NCBI GenBank assembly: GCA_963762425.1
Contig: CAVXKY010000007.1
Span: 124,001 to 188,000, forward strand
Direction of reading: 5' to 3'
DNA: 64,000 nt
Origin: REEB95 sp963762425
GTDB taxonomy: Bacteria > Pseudomonadota > Alphaproteobacteria > ATCC43930 > CGMCC-115725
Part shown: positions 28,161 to 36,836 of the stretch, piece by piece
How the letters are laid out: every line of letters begins with the position of its first letter
How positions within the stretch are numbered: position 1 is the first letter of the stretch
Notes under the pieces: model-generated
What the model was told of the DNA's origin: nothing
Databases searched by the model: none
Seen by the model: only the letters and a program-made list of their open reading frames with translations
Position numbers and translations under genes: made by a program

Positions 28161-29687
28161 TTAGATTTCGCCCGCGGGCTCGACGCGCGACGGCGTCGTG
28201 CGCAACGGAATTTCCTTCAGGACCAGCGCGAGCCCAACACTCGCCGCCATGATCGCGGCGCCGCCGATATAGGTCCAACTGAAGGCCTGAGCCAGCGCGC
28301 CGCGCGCCTCCGGGGTGAGCGCGGCGGCCGCGCCCTCGGCGCCTTGCAGCGCCACCCCGGCGAAACCGGGCACCCCCAGCGCCGCCAGGTTCTGGTCGAA
28401 GAAATAAAGCAGCGCCGACCACAGCGCCGCCGCGCCGAAGGACCCGCCCAAGGAACGGAAGAACGCGACGCTCGCGGTGGCGGCGCCCGTATCGCGCGCC
28501 TGGGCCGCATTTTGCGCCGCGACCAGCATCACCGGCATGGAGCCGCCGATGCCGACTCCGAGCAGGCCGATATAGAGCGCCACCAGGAGACCGGGCGTCG
28601 ACGGGCCGCAGGTCGCGAGCAGGAGAAACGCCGCCACCGCGCCCGACAACGTCACGACCGGCACCTTCTTGTAGTGCCCGGTGTGCCGCATCCATTGGCC
28701 TGCAGGATAGGCTCCCAGCACCGTGCCGCCCATCAACGGGATCAGCAACAGGCCGGTGCGGCCCGCGCCGGCGCCGAGGACGAGCTGCAAAAATACCGGC
28801 AGCAGCACGATGGCGCCGAACATGCCGGCGGAGACGACGAAACTGTTGAGACTGGCGATTCGGATGACCGGGTCGATGAACAGCCGCGGCGGCAGCAGCG
28901 GCTCTGGCGCGCGCAACTCTTGCAGCGCGAAGGCGGCGGCGAGCAGGATTCCCACGCCGATAAGCCCGAGGATTTCGGGCGAAGCCCAGGCGAATTCGGT
29001 GCCGCCCCAACTCGCCACCAGCAACAGCGACACCACCGCCGGGATCAGGATCGCGACGCCGAGATAATCGATGCGCGGCTGCTGGCGCCGCACCACCAGC
29101 TTCTTCAGCGGATTGTTGCACAATATCAAACCGAAAACGCCCAGCGGCAAGTTGATCCAGAACACCCAGCGCCAGGTGAGATATTCGACGAACAATCCGC
29201 CCATCACCGGGCCGCCGAGGCTGGCTAGCGCCCACACGCCGCTCATATAGACCTGATAACGGCCGCGTTCGCGCGGCGAGATGACGTCGGCGATGATCGC
29301 CTGCGACATGCTGATGAGCGCGCCGCCGCCGACGCCTTGCAAGGCGCGCGCGGCGATGAGTTGGCCCATGCTCTGGGCCAGCGCGCAGAACGCCGAAGCC
29401 GCGACGAAAATGCCGATGCCGATCAGCAGCATCATGCGGCGGCCGTAAAGGTCGCTGAGCTTGCCGTAGATCGGCGTCGAGGCGGTGGAGGTGAGGAGAT
29501 AGGCGGTGACGATCCAGGAGAGATGCTGCAGCCCGTTCAGATCGCCGGCGATGGCGGGCAGCGCCGTCACCACCACGGTCTGGTCGAGCGCGGCCAGCAG
29601 CAGGCCCAAGAGGGCGCCGCTCAATATCTCGAGGATCTCGCGATGGCTGAATTGCGGCGCCGGTTGCGCCGCAGCTTCGGCCGGCAT
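28161..29687 (-). CDS. EmrB/QacA-type drug-resistance MFS transporter (14 helices)
   Basis: 508 residues with fourteen predicted helices, the DHA2 pattern. Motifs: LDQTVVVTALPAIAGDL (motif D1), GKLSDLYGRRMML (motif A) and GGALISMSQAIIADVISPRERG (motif C region). Members export hydrophobic cations and other toxic compounds using the proton gradient. No HlyD-type adaptor or TetR regulator lies beside it, so it probably works as a single-component pump. Confidence 0.92.
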   Translation of the reverse strand: MPAEAAAQPAPQFSHREILEILSGALLGLLLAALDQTVVVTALPAIAGDLNGLQHLSWIVTAYLLTSTASTPIYGKLSDLYGRRMMLLIGIGIFVAASAFCALAQSMGQLIAARALQGVGGGALISMSQAIIADVISPRERGRYQVYMSGVWALASLGGPVMGGLFVEYLTWRWVFWINLPLGVFGLILCNNPLKKLVVRRQQPRIDYLGVAILIPAVVSLLLVASWGGTEFAWASPEILGLIGVGILLAAAFALQELRAPEPLLPPRLFIDPVIRIASLNSFVVSAGMFGAIVLLPVFLQLVLGAGAGRTGLLLIPLMGGTVLGAYPAGQWMRHTGHYKKVPVVTLSGAVAAFLLLATCGPSTPGLLVALYIGLLGVGIGGSMPVMLVAAQNAAQARDTGAATASVAFFRSLGGSFGAAALWSALLYFFDQNLAALGVPGFAGVALQGAEGAAAALTPEARGALAQAFSWTYIGGAAIMAASVGLALVLKEIPLRTTPSRVEPAGEI

Positions 29688-29868
29688 GGCCCGTTTCCCC
29701 CGCGCGTCGATTGCGCGGGGAACGGTCTATCCTGCTCGCGGGCTCAAGTCATCAGCAAATCGGCGATGGCTGGCTTGCGGCGAGCGCCGTCCGGTATGCT
29801 TCGATGAAATGGTCGGCGAGCGGGTTGAATGTCAGGCGTGGCTCGCCGAGTTGGGTTAACGATCTCGG

Positions 29869-30000
29869 ATGAAAAAATCCGGCAGCTTCTACCCCGATCT
29901 GATCGAAGACCTGGATCTTTACCGGCGCGAAGCGCGGCGCTGGGCCCGGCTGGCGCGGTCCTTGCGCGCTCTGATCCACCATCGCGAATCGGGCGAATGA
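29869..30000 (+). CDS. Possible small basic protein
   Basis: 43 residues (MKKSGSFYPDLIEDLDLYRREARR and on to HHRESGE). Codon use matches the neighbours (GC-rich third positions) and the sequence looks helical and charged. There is no clear ribosome-binding site and no family is recognised. Listed because it fills an otherwise empty gap, with low certainty. Confidence 0.35.
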   Translation: MKKSGSFYPDLIEDLDLYRREARRWARLARSLRALIHHRESGE

Positions 30001-30013
30001 CCCGATGCCCGTT

Positions 30014-30684
30014 CTAAGGTTTTGGGCAGCCCCAGTCTTTCCCGTCTTTATAAAGAGCCGGCCAGCTGGCTTCGAATCCGGAACTCGGCTTTGCCGCATC
30101 GACCGTTTTCAGCATCGCCAGAAAACGGCACGAAACCGGATCGATAGTCAGTTCTTTTTGGAGAAGCGGCAAATCGAAGGCGCCGTTGGGGTTCTGCTCG
30201 GCCCAGACCACGGCCAGTTCCAACTCGTTCAGGAAATCGAAAATCTGATCCTGAAGAAATTTCGCCTCGCGCATTTCCCGTTGTTCAGCCCCGGTCGAGC
30301 CCGGCATATCAGGTTTGAAAAACATTCGAGGCCGGTGGGATCGTCGATCTTCGGTAATGATTTAAATTCCACCAGGGCGTCGTAGATGTCCTGTGCGTTG
30401 AGCCGGTGATGGTCGAAGGCGAGTGTCAAATATTCCATGCAGGGACGGGCATCGGGAGCGCGCACGTTGACGTCGTCGAGCCGGCCCAGCAACTCGATGG
30501 TGCGCCGCGTTCTTTCCTCATTGCCGCGGGCGATTTCCGCCCGATGCAGCTCATAGGTCACGTAGACCAGCAACCCGGTGACGATCACCAGCGCCATGGT
30601 GGAGATCGCCAAACTCCAATGAGCGGCGCCTTCCTTGCGCAAGAAATGCAAAACCGATTTGAAATACTTGGAATATTTGGCCAT
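30014..30684 (-). CDS. Membrane-anchored protein of unknown function (one-base frameshift)
   Basis: A basic N-terminus and one helix at ~23-45 (WSLAISTMALVIVTGLLVYV) are followed by ~175 cytoplasmic or periplasmic residues with a coiled segment (ELHRAEIARGNEERTRRTIELL). The frame breaks at a T-run near 30318-30322. Adding one T joins GLECF to FKPDMPGSTGAEQREM and gives a ~223-residue protein ending KDGKDWGCPKP. The general shape (helix plus YTYELHRAEIARG-type linker) is like DUF4760-type proteins, but I do not rely on that. Unknown role. Confidence 0.65.
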
Positions 30685-30733
30685 GACTTCATCCCCTCTT
30701 GGTCTGTAATGGCGGGAGGGACTTCGCAGGCTC

Positions 30734-31933
30734 TTACACCGCCTTCAGCGCCTGGTCGAGATCGTTGATGATGTCGGCCGCGTCTTCCAGCCCGACCGAA
30801 ATCCGCACCAGCGAATCGGAAATGCCCAACACCGCGCGCTGATCTTTCGTCAGCTTGGAATGGGTGGTGGTCGCCGGGTGGGTGGCGAGGCTCTTGCTGT
30901 CGCCGAGGTTGTTCGATATCTCGACGATCTTGAGCCGATTCATGAATTTGAACGCGTCCGCCTTGGTCTTGCCGGCCTCGAAGGCGAGCACGGTGCCGAA
31001 GCCGCTCATCTGCCGCCTGGCCAGAGCGTGCTGCGGATGGCTTTTGAGGCCCGGGTAAAGCACGCGGCCCGTCTTGCGGTGCTTTTCCAGGAACTTGGCC
31101 GCGGACAGCGTGTTGGCGCATTGGGCCCGGACGCGCAATTCCATGGTCTCGAGCCCCTTCAGCAGCAGCCAGGCGTTGAAGGGCGACAGCGCCGGGCCGG
31201 TGTGGCGCAGGAACAGGGCCAGATGGTCGGCCACGTATTTCTGGGTCCCGAGCACGGCGCCGCCCAGGCTGCGGCCCTGGCCGTCGATATGCTTGGTCGC
31301 CGAATAGACCACGATGTCGGCGCCGAGCTTCAGCGGCTTCTGGAGGAGCGGCGACGCAAAGACGTTGTCGACGATCAGCAAGCCCCCCGCCTGGTGGGTG
31401 AGATCGGCCACCGCCTTCAGATCGATGATCTCGAGCCCGGGATTGGACGGGCTTTCGACGAACACCGCCTTGACGCCGGGCTTGAGCGCCTTCTTCCAGG
31501 CATTGAGATCGCGCCCGTCGACCAGTTCGGTTATGACGCCGTAACGCGGCAGGATCTTCTCGATGATATAGAGACACGAGCCGAAGAGCGCGCGCGAGGC
31601 GACGACCCGGTCGCCCGCATTCACGAAGCAGGCGAGCGAGGCGAAAACCGCCGCCATGCCGCTTGCAGTCGCGCGGCAGGCCTCGGCGCCCTCGATCAGC
31701 CTCAGCCTTTCCTCGAACATCGAAACGGTCGGATTGGCGTAGCGCGAATAGACGAAGCGCAAACCCTCGCCGGCGAAGGCCGCCTCGGCCTCCTCGGCGG
31801 TCCCATAGACGAAGCCGGAGGTCATGAAAATGGCCTCGTCGGTCTCCTGGAACTGGCTGCGCAACAGGCCGCCGCGCGTCGAAATCGTGCGCGGGCGCCA
31901 GGATTTAGGCGGCGGGGGCGGCGTCAAGGCCAT
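30734..31933 (-). CDS. metZ: O-succinylhomoserine sulfhydrylase MetZ
   Basis: 399 residues. PLP enzyme of the Cys/Met metabolism family that makes homocysteine directly from O-succinylhomoserine and sulfide. Landmarks are QFQETDEAIFMTSGFVY, YSRYANPTVSMFEERL, ESPSNPGLEIIDL and the PLP-lysine in VYSATKHIDGQG (~210). AAGGAGAG precedes the ATG. The leader holds a SAM-II riboswitch followed by a terminator, so transcription should stop early when S-adenosylmethionine is abundant. Confidence 0.95.
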   Translation of the reverse strand: MALTPPPPPKSWRPRTISTRGGLLRSQFQETDEAIFMTSGFVYGTAEEAEAAFAGEGLRFVYSRYANPTVSMFEERLRLIEGAEACRATASGMAAVFASLACFVNAGDRVVASRALFGSCLYIIEKILPRYGVITELVDGRDLNAWKKALKPGVKAVFVESPSNPGLEIIDLKAVADLTHQAGGLLIVDNVFASPLLQKPLKLGADIVVYSATKHIDGQGRSLGGAVLGTQKYVADHLALFLRHTGPALSPFNAWLLLKGLETMELRVRAQCANTLSAAKFLEKHRKTGRVLYPGLKSHPQHALARRQMSGFGTVLAFEAGKTKADAFKFMNRLKIVEISNNLGDSKSLATHPATTTHSKLTKDQRAVLGISDSLVRISVGLEDAADIINDLDQALKAV

Positions 31934-31969
31934 GCTCGTCTCTCCTTCGGCCGGCGGCGGGTGCTCACG

Positions 31970-32002
31970 AAAAAGCCCTGTCCCGCGATTGGGTCAGGGC
32001 TT
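31970..32002 (-). terminator. Intrinsic terminator between SAM-II riboswitch and metZ
   Basis: On the minus strand AAGCCCTGACCC pairs with GGGACAGGGCTT around a short ATCGC loop and is followed by a T-run (GCTTTTTCG). It lies downstream of the SAM-II aptamer and upstream of metZ, as expected for transcription attenuation. Confidence 0.85.
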
Positions 32003-32008
32003 CCTAAG

Positions 32009-32072
32009 CCTCCGACCTTTTTAGCGGTTGGTTTAACGTGGCCGCAAGCCGGTCGGCTCAAATCACCACGAT
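32009..32072 (-). promoter_or_regulatory. SAM-II (SAM_alpha) riboswitch
   Basis: Minus-strand leader with the SAM-II pseudoknot consensus in order: CGTGGTGATTTG, CCGGCTTGCGGCCACG, TTAAA and CGCTAAAAAGG (end near 32012). The GTGG/CCAC pairing and the CGCTAAAAAGG segment that forms the second pseudoknot strand are both intact. It controls metZ and is a marker of alphaproteobacteria. Confidence 0.92.
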
Positions 32073-32128
32073 TTGTCCGCGTCAGTACCCCTTCCCCCAA
32101 AACGAGTCAAGTGGGATGCTGGCCGCCT

Positions 32129-32584
32129 ATGCGCCACTTTGCCACGATTGCCGAGCTGGCCAAGGCCGCCGGCGAAGAACTCGGCCAAAGCGAATGGGTC
32201 GAGGTCAGCCAAGAGATGATCGACCGCTTCGCCGAGGCGACCGGCGATTTCCAGTGGATTCACGTGGACCGCGAACGCGCCAAGGCCTCGCCTTTCGGCG
32301 GGACCGTGGCGCACGGCTATCTGACTTTGGCGCTGGCGCCGCGGCTGATGAACCAGATCTACCAGGTCGACAACGTCCGCCTCCGGATCAATTACGGCTC
32401 CAACAAGGTGCGCTTTCCCTCGCCAGTAAAAAGCGGCAGCCGGGTGCGGCTCCACCTGAAACTCGTGAGCGTCGATCCGACGCCCAAGGGCGCTCGGGTC
32501 GTGACATCGGCCACCATCGAGATCGAGGGCGCCAAGCGCCCGGCCTGCCTGGCCGAACTGGTGGCCGTGCTGGTGCCGGCCTGA
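32129..32584 (+). CDS. MaoC-like dehydratase / (R)-specific enoyl-CoA hydratase-like protein
   Basis: 151 residues with the single hot-dog fold. ATGDFQWIHVDRERAK carries the catalytic Asp and His of the hydratase-2 motif, and SPFGGTVAHGYLTLAL is the next family block. Members hydrate trans-2-enoyl-CoA, or act on related CoA thioesters in PHA or fatty acid metabolism. Divergent from metZ. There are no partner genes nearby to narrow the substrate. Confidence 0.9.
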   Translation: MRHFATIAELAKAAGEELGQSEWVEVSQEMIDRFAEATGDFQWIHVDRERAKASPFGGTVAHGYLTLALAPRLMNQIYQVDNVRLRINYGSNKVRFPSPVKSGSRVRLHLKLVSVDPTPKGARVVTSATIEIEGAKRPACLAELVAVLVPA

Positions 32585-32587
32585 CGT

Positions 32588-33379
32588 TCAATCTTCGGCG
32601 GGCAGCGCGCTTTCGTGCCAATGCGCCAGCAGGCGACGCGAGATCCAGCTCAGAACCGCGAAAATCGCGATGCCGGTGAGCGACAAGAGCAGCAGCGCGG
32701 CGAACAGCCGCGCGATCTCGAGCCGGTAGCCGGCCTCGAGAATGCGCGAAGCCAGCCCGGTCTCGGTGCCGCCGGTGCCGGCGACGAACTCGGCCACCAC
32801 CGCGCCGATCAGCGCCAGCCCGCCGCTGATGCGCACGCCGGCGAGGAAATACGGCAGCGCCGACGGCAGCCGCAGATACCGCAGCAATTGCCGGCGCGAG
32901 GCGCCGTAGAGCCGGAACAGATCCACCAAGTTGCGGTCGGCGCTGTTGAGACCCAGCGTTGTATTCGCGACGATGGGGAAAAACGCGACGATCCAGGCGC
33001 AAACCAGCAAGGACAGAAAGACGTCGTTGACCCAGATGATGATCAGCGGCGCGATCGCGACGATCGGCGTCACTTGCAGGATCACGGCATAGGGGAAAAG
33101 GCTCAGCTCGAGGAGCCGCGACTGGGCGAACAGAATCGCCAGCAAGCCGCCGACGATGATCGCCGCCGCCAGCGCCGCCAGCGTTATCCGCAAGGTGACC
33201 AGGAGCGAGCCCAGCAGGCTTGGCCCGTCGCGCCACAGCGTTTCCGCAACCAGCCACGGTCCGGGCAGGATATAGGGTGGAATATCGTAATACCGCACCA
33301 CCGCATCCCACAGCGCGATGAACAGCAGGCCCACGATTACGGGCGCGGATATCCGCATGAGACGCGAAGAGCCCTTCAT
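32588..33379 (-). CDS. ABC transporter permease (SsuC/TauC/ThiX type)
   Basis: 263 residues from the ATG at 33379, overlapping the ATP-binding gene stop (ATGA). Six helices and the BPD_transp_1 signature LRLPSALPYFLAGVRISGGLALIGAVVAEF with the EAA-like loop (RLYGASRRQLLRYL). It forms the membrane channel of the importer made with the next two genes. A reading from 33418 would extend into the ATPase gene and is not preferred. Confidence 0.92.
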   Translation of the reverse strand: MKGSSRLMRISAPVIVGLLFIALWDAVVRYYDIPPYILPGPWLVAETLWRDGPSLLGSLLVTLRITLAALAAAIIVGGLLAILFAQSRLLELSLFPYAVILQVTPIVAIAPLIIIWVNDVFLSLLVCAWIVAFFPIVANTTLGLNSADRNLVDLFRLYGASRRQLLRYLRLPSALPYFLAGVRISGGLALIGAVVAEFVAGTGGTETGLASRILEAGYRLEIARLFAALLLLSLTGIAIFAVLSWISRRLLAHWHESALPAED

Positions 33380-34122
33380 GCGATCGCCCGGGTCAAGTGC
33401 GCGGAAACCTCGCGGCAAACATCGGTGTAAGGCGCCGACAAGCGCAAGCCCGCGTCACGCGGGCCTGTGAAATCCACCTTGACCTCGGATGTCACGCGGC
33501 CGGGGCGCCTGGCCATCACCACGATGCGGTTCGACAGGAACACGGATTCAAATACGCTGTGCGTGACGAACACCACGGTGCAGCGGTGGCGCCGCCACAA
33601 CGCCAACAGATCCTCGTTGAGCTTGCTGCGCGTGATCTCGTCGAGCGCGGCGAAAGGCTCGTCGAGCAGCAAAAGCCGCGGTTCGGTCACCAGCGCCCGC
33701 GCGATCGAGACGCGCATGCGCATGCCGCCCGAAAGTTCGCGCGGATAGGATTGCTCGAAACCCTGCAATCCCACCGCGGCCAGAATCTCGGCGATGCGCA
33801 TCCGGGCCTCGTCTCGCGCCACGCCCGCGAGCCGCAAGGGCAGATAAACATTGTCCCAGACCTTGGCCCAGGGCATCAGGGTCGGATCCTGAAAGACGAA
33901 GCCGATGCGGCCGGCCATGTCGTCCGCGTGCCAATCGAGCCTTCCCGCCGAGGGCCGCGTCAGTCCAGAGATGATGCGCAAGAGCGTGCTTTTGCCGCAG
34001 CCCGAGGGACCGAGCACGCTCAGGAACTCGCCCTCGACCACACCGAGATCGACGCCTTCGAGCGCGGCCACGCCGTTGCGGAAGGATTTGCCGAGGCCGG
34101 CGATGGTGACCAGATCCGCCAT
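33376..34122 (-). CDS. ABC transporter ATP-binding protein (SsuB/TauB/ThiZ type)
   Basis: 248 residues. Walker A is GPSGCGKST, the Q-loop FVFQDPTLMPW, the ABC signature LSGGMRMRVSIARAL and Walker B LLLLDEPFAALDE, followed by the H-loop FVTHSVFES. Powers the importer formed with the permease (overlapping downstream) and the binding protein (adjacent upstream, stop and start abutting at 34122/34123). Confidence 0.95.
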   Translation of the reverse strand: MADLVTIAGLGKSFRNGVAALEGVDLGVVEGEFLSVLGPSGCGKSTLLRIISGLTRPSAGRLDWHADDMAGRIGFVFQDPTLMPWAKVWDNVYLPLRLAGVARDEARMRIAEILAAVGLQGFEQSYPRELSGGMRMRVSIARALVTEPRLLLLDEPFAALDEITRSKLNEDLLALWRRHRCTVVFVTHSVFESVFLSNRIVVMARRPGRVTSEVKVDFTGPRDAGLRLSAPYTDVCREVSAHLTRAIA

Positions 34123-35121
34123 CTATTTGCGCAAATCTAATCCAAAGCCCCGATCGACGAAACGCGCGGTATAGGCCTGCTTGTAATCCATGTCCTTGGG
34201 ATAGAGGCCTTGCTGCGCCATGACCTCGAAAAAGCCGCGCCAGCGAGCGTCGGTCATGGCGCCGATGCCGAGCCGCGTGGCGTCGCCGCTGTCGACCACG
34301 CCGTATTCCTTCATCTTGGAGATGGCATAGGCCAAGAGATCGTCGGTTTCCTCAGGATTATCCTGCTTTATCAATGCATTGGCCGGGCGCGGATCGCCAT
34401 AGAGATAACCGTACCAGCCTTCGATGCTGGCCTTGACGAAGCGTTGCACGAGATCGGGGTTATGCGCGACCAGCTTGGCCGAGGTCTCGAGCACCGAGCC
34501 ATAGCTGGCATAGCCGGAATCCGCGAGCAGAAAAACCTTGGGCCGGCCCCCGGCCTGCTCGATCAGGAACGGCTCGCTGGTGAGATAGCCCTGCTGCACC
34601 GCCTGCGGATTGGCGAGAAACGGCGCGACGTTGAAAATGTAGGGCCGTATCTGGTCGTCGCTGTAGCCGAACCTGGCCTTGAGAAACAGCCACCAGCCGA
34701 CGCGGCTGTCGGCGCTCAGCATCATCGGCCTGCCTTTGAGGGATGCCAGGCTGTCGCCCGCCCCCTGATGCGCGATCAACACCGTCGGATCCTTTTGGAA
34801 GAAGGCGGCGACCGCCACCATCGGGATCTGTTCCTTGACGAAGTTCATCGGCAGGAACGAGTTGGACACGATCCCGAAATCGATGCGGCCGGCGGCAAGC
34901 AACTGGGCGTGATTCACCTGCGGGCCGCCCTGGCGTAAGCTGACCTCGATGCCGTATTTGCGGTAGATGCCGGCGGCGACCGCTTGATAATAGCCGCCAT
35001 GTTCGGCCTCCGCCCGCCAATCGGTGCCCAGGGTCACTTGGTCGAGCGCCGCGGCGCCGCCCGCGTTTGCCATCGCGGCCAGCGCCAGCGCGATGACGGC
35101 CGGTATCAGCATCCTTCGCAT
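34123..35121 (-). CDS. NMT1/THI5-like ABC substrate-binding protein (ThiY-type)
   Basis: 332 residues with a signal peptide (cut near GGAAA). The block LGTDWRAEAEHGGYYQAVAAG is close to the W-x-x-x-x-E-H-G-G-Y/F pattern of formylaminopyrimidine-binding ThiY and of NMT1 pyrimidine proteins. DFGIVSNSFLPMNFVKEQIP and VGWWLFLKARFGY follow. It should bind a small ligand in the periplasm for the adjacent permease and ATPase. Thiamine-precursor import is a reasonable guess given the thi genes in the window, but no TPP riboswitch precedes this operon, so sulfonate- or nitrate-like substrates remain possible. Confidence 0.85.
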   Translation of the reverse strand: MRRMLIPAVIALALAAMANAGGAAALDQVTLGTDWRAEAEHGGYYQAVAAGIYRKYGIEVSLRQGGPQVNHAQLLAAGRIDFGIVSNSFLPMNFVKEQIPMVAVAAFFQKDPTVLIAHQGAGDSLASLKGRPMMLSADSRVGWWLFLKARFGYSDDQIRPYIFNVAPFLANPQAVQQGYLTSEPFLIEQAGGRPKVFLLADSGYASYGSVLETSAKLVAHNPDLVQRFVKASIEGWYGYLYGDPRPANALIKQDNPEETDDLLAYAISKMKEYGVVDSGDATRLGIGAMTDARWRGFFEVMAQQGLYPKDMDYKQAYTARFVDRGFGLDLRK

Positions 35122-35233
35122 ATCGCAATCCCCTGGCTCGGTCCTGCGGCCAACAATCTTTTTACCGCAACCGGCGCCTAAGCCGCGACAGCTAACTCTG
35201 TCACATCGCTAACTTCCGGGAAATAGTAAAGGA

Positions 35234-35701
35234 CTAATATAAATTCCGAGAGCTGCGGCGAGACTTGGCAGAAGCGCCGGCATCGGCGATGCCCTTGGCC
35301 ACTTGGAGCAAGTGATCGCGCACGTTCTCGCTGGCAATACGGCGAAAATCGCGCAGCAGGTTGATTTCATCGCGCGACAGTTCCTCCCCATTCATATCCG
35401 GCGCGGTTGTCTGCAATTTATCGAAGAAGAACGACACCGGACGGCCGAGCAGCTTAGCGGCTCGGAACAGACGGCTGGCCGATAATCGATTCTCGCCGTG
35501 CTCGTATTTTTGCACTGCCTGGAACGAAACGCCGATGCCAAGGCCGAGTTCTTCCTGGCTCATGCCCGCCGTCATCCGGGCCTGCCTCAGGCGTCCGCCC
35601 ACATGCACATCAATCGGATTGGGGCCGCCTTCGCGCACGGTGCGCCGGTTGTGGCCCGATTGACCAAGCGTCGGGCGCGTTCGCGCCTTCGCGTCGGCCA
35701 T
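35234..35701 (-). CDS. XRE-family transcriptional regulator
   Basis: 155 residues. After a ~30-residue basic leader the HTH_3 domain runs from ~33 to 90: GGRLRQARMTAGMSQEELGLGIGVSFQAVQKYEHGENRLS, a classic Cro/CI-type pattern. The next segment (AAKLLGRPVSFFFDKL) is common in alphaproteobacterial XRE regulators. The C-terminus is basic. Divergence from nearby genes gives no clear target. Confidence 0.9.
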   Translation of the reverse strand: MADAKARTRPTLGQSGHNRRTVREGGPNPIDVHVGGRLRQARMTAGMSQEELGLGIGVSFQAVQKYEHGENRLSASRLFRAAKLLGRPVSFFFDKLQTTAPDMNGEELSRDEINLLRDFRRIASENVRDHLLQVAKGIADAGASAKSRRSSRNLY

Positions 35702-35809
35702 TATTCATCCCCCAGCAATGATCCCCAAATCATCGCGCGGAGAAAGAATATCCATGCCGCCAGAGGATTACCAGCGTCCGATCACGAATCCGTGATCGCC
35801 GATTCGTTT

Positions 35810-36070
35810 TCAACGGGAACGCGATTTTCTTCCCGGTGGTTTTCTATCCGGCGGTGCACCCGCCGCATCGTCATAGCCATGGCGATTGCTGTAGAACACC
35901 AGCGCCATGAGCCCGGCTCCCAAGGCGAAGGTGGCGAGCCCTCCCAGCACCAGAGAGATCATGCCTTCGACGGAGATGGTGACGGCGCCCATGGCCATCC
36001 AGGCAGAGACCGCAACCGAAATGGTCGCGAGCGACAAGAGGCCGGCGACCACGATACCGAGTTTGCTCAT
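35810..36070 (-). CDS. Small two-helix membrane protein
   Basis: 86 residues. Helices at ~5-29 and ~37-60 are followed by a short polar, basic C-terminus (DRKPPGRKSRSR). No family recognised. It stands alone between the XRE gene and a hypothetical secreted protein, all on the minus strand. Confidence 0.6.
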   Translation of the reverse strand: MSKLGIVVAGLLSLATISVAVSAWMAMGAVTISVEGMISLVLGGLATFALGAGLMALVFYSNRHGYDDAAGAPPDRKPPGRKSRSR

Positions 36071-36127
36071 GTCGGGTACCTATTCCTTCCCGCCGCCACT
36101 GGCAATCCCGATCTGAAATCATTTCTG

Positions 36128-36643
36128 TCACGGAGCCGAATGATGCGAGCGGACCGCGGGGCCCCAGCTAACCGAGCGGGTGACCGGCCAGAACACGGCA
36201 TCGAATTCGGCCAGATTCTCATAGGAAGTCGTGCTCGAGATCACGAACACCGCCTTGGACATGCGGTCGAGCGTGGTTTGCAGATAGCAGAAAATATTGT
36301 GGCTGACGGTGGCGACACCGCCCGGAGTGGTTCCGCGTGATTCCGTGAAAAGACAGGGTATGCCGGCAACGGTATAGGGGGTCTCGATCATGAAATGCGC
36401 CGCATCGCCGACCGTGGCGACGGCCTCGCCGAGCAACGACGAGGATTGGGGCGGCACGGTGCCGATCGTCAACCCGCCGCGGCTGCGGTCGCCGTCCGGC
36501 GCAAAGGCGTAGAGGCCGCCGAAATCCTTCACCATCTGCCAGCGCGGATCGATGGCGGCGGCGAAGACGCCGTTGGGATCGGAAAAACCGCATAGCAGGA
36601 GCCACAACCCCAGGGCTCCGAGCGGTGGCAGAACCCTCCGCAT
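36128..36643 (-). CDS. Secreted protein of unknown function
   Basis: 171 residues from the ATG at 36643. A signal-like hydrophobic N-terminus (LPPLGALGLWLLLCGF) contains a Cys but no tidy lipobox. The mature part has VGDAAHFMIETPYTVAGIPC and SHNIFCYLQTTLDRM with two Cys that could pair. I recognise no family. A longer reading to 36886 would cross the tRNA-Lys gene and is wrong. Confidence 0.6.
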   Translation of the reverse strand: MRRVLPPLGALGLWLLLCGFSDPNGVFAAAIDPRWQMVKDFGGLYAFAPDGDRSRGGLTIGTVPPQSSSLLGEAVATVGDAAHFMIETPYTVAGIPCLFTESRGTTPGGVATVSHNIFCYLQTTLDRMSKAVFVISSTTSYENLAEFDAVFWPVTRSVSWGPAVRSHHSAP

Positions 36644-36678
36644 CGCGGAAACTCCATGCCAGGACGCGGAGCGGAAAA

Positions 36679-36754
<76 letters not shown>

Positions 36755-36836
36755 GTATGGGAAGGCCGCGGTATATAACAAAGCGAGACCGGCTTGTCGA
36801 GGAGCGTGGCGCCGTCCGAACGCCGAACGTCCTGAT

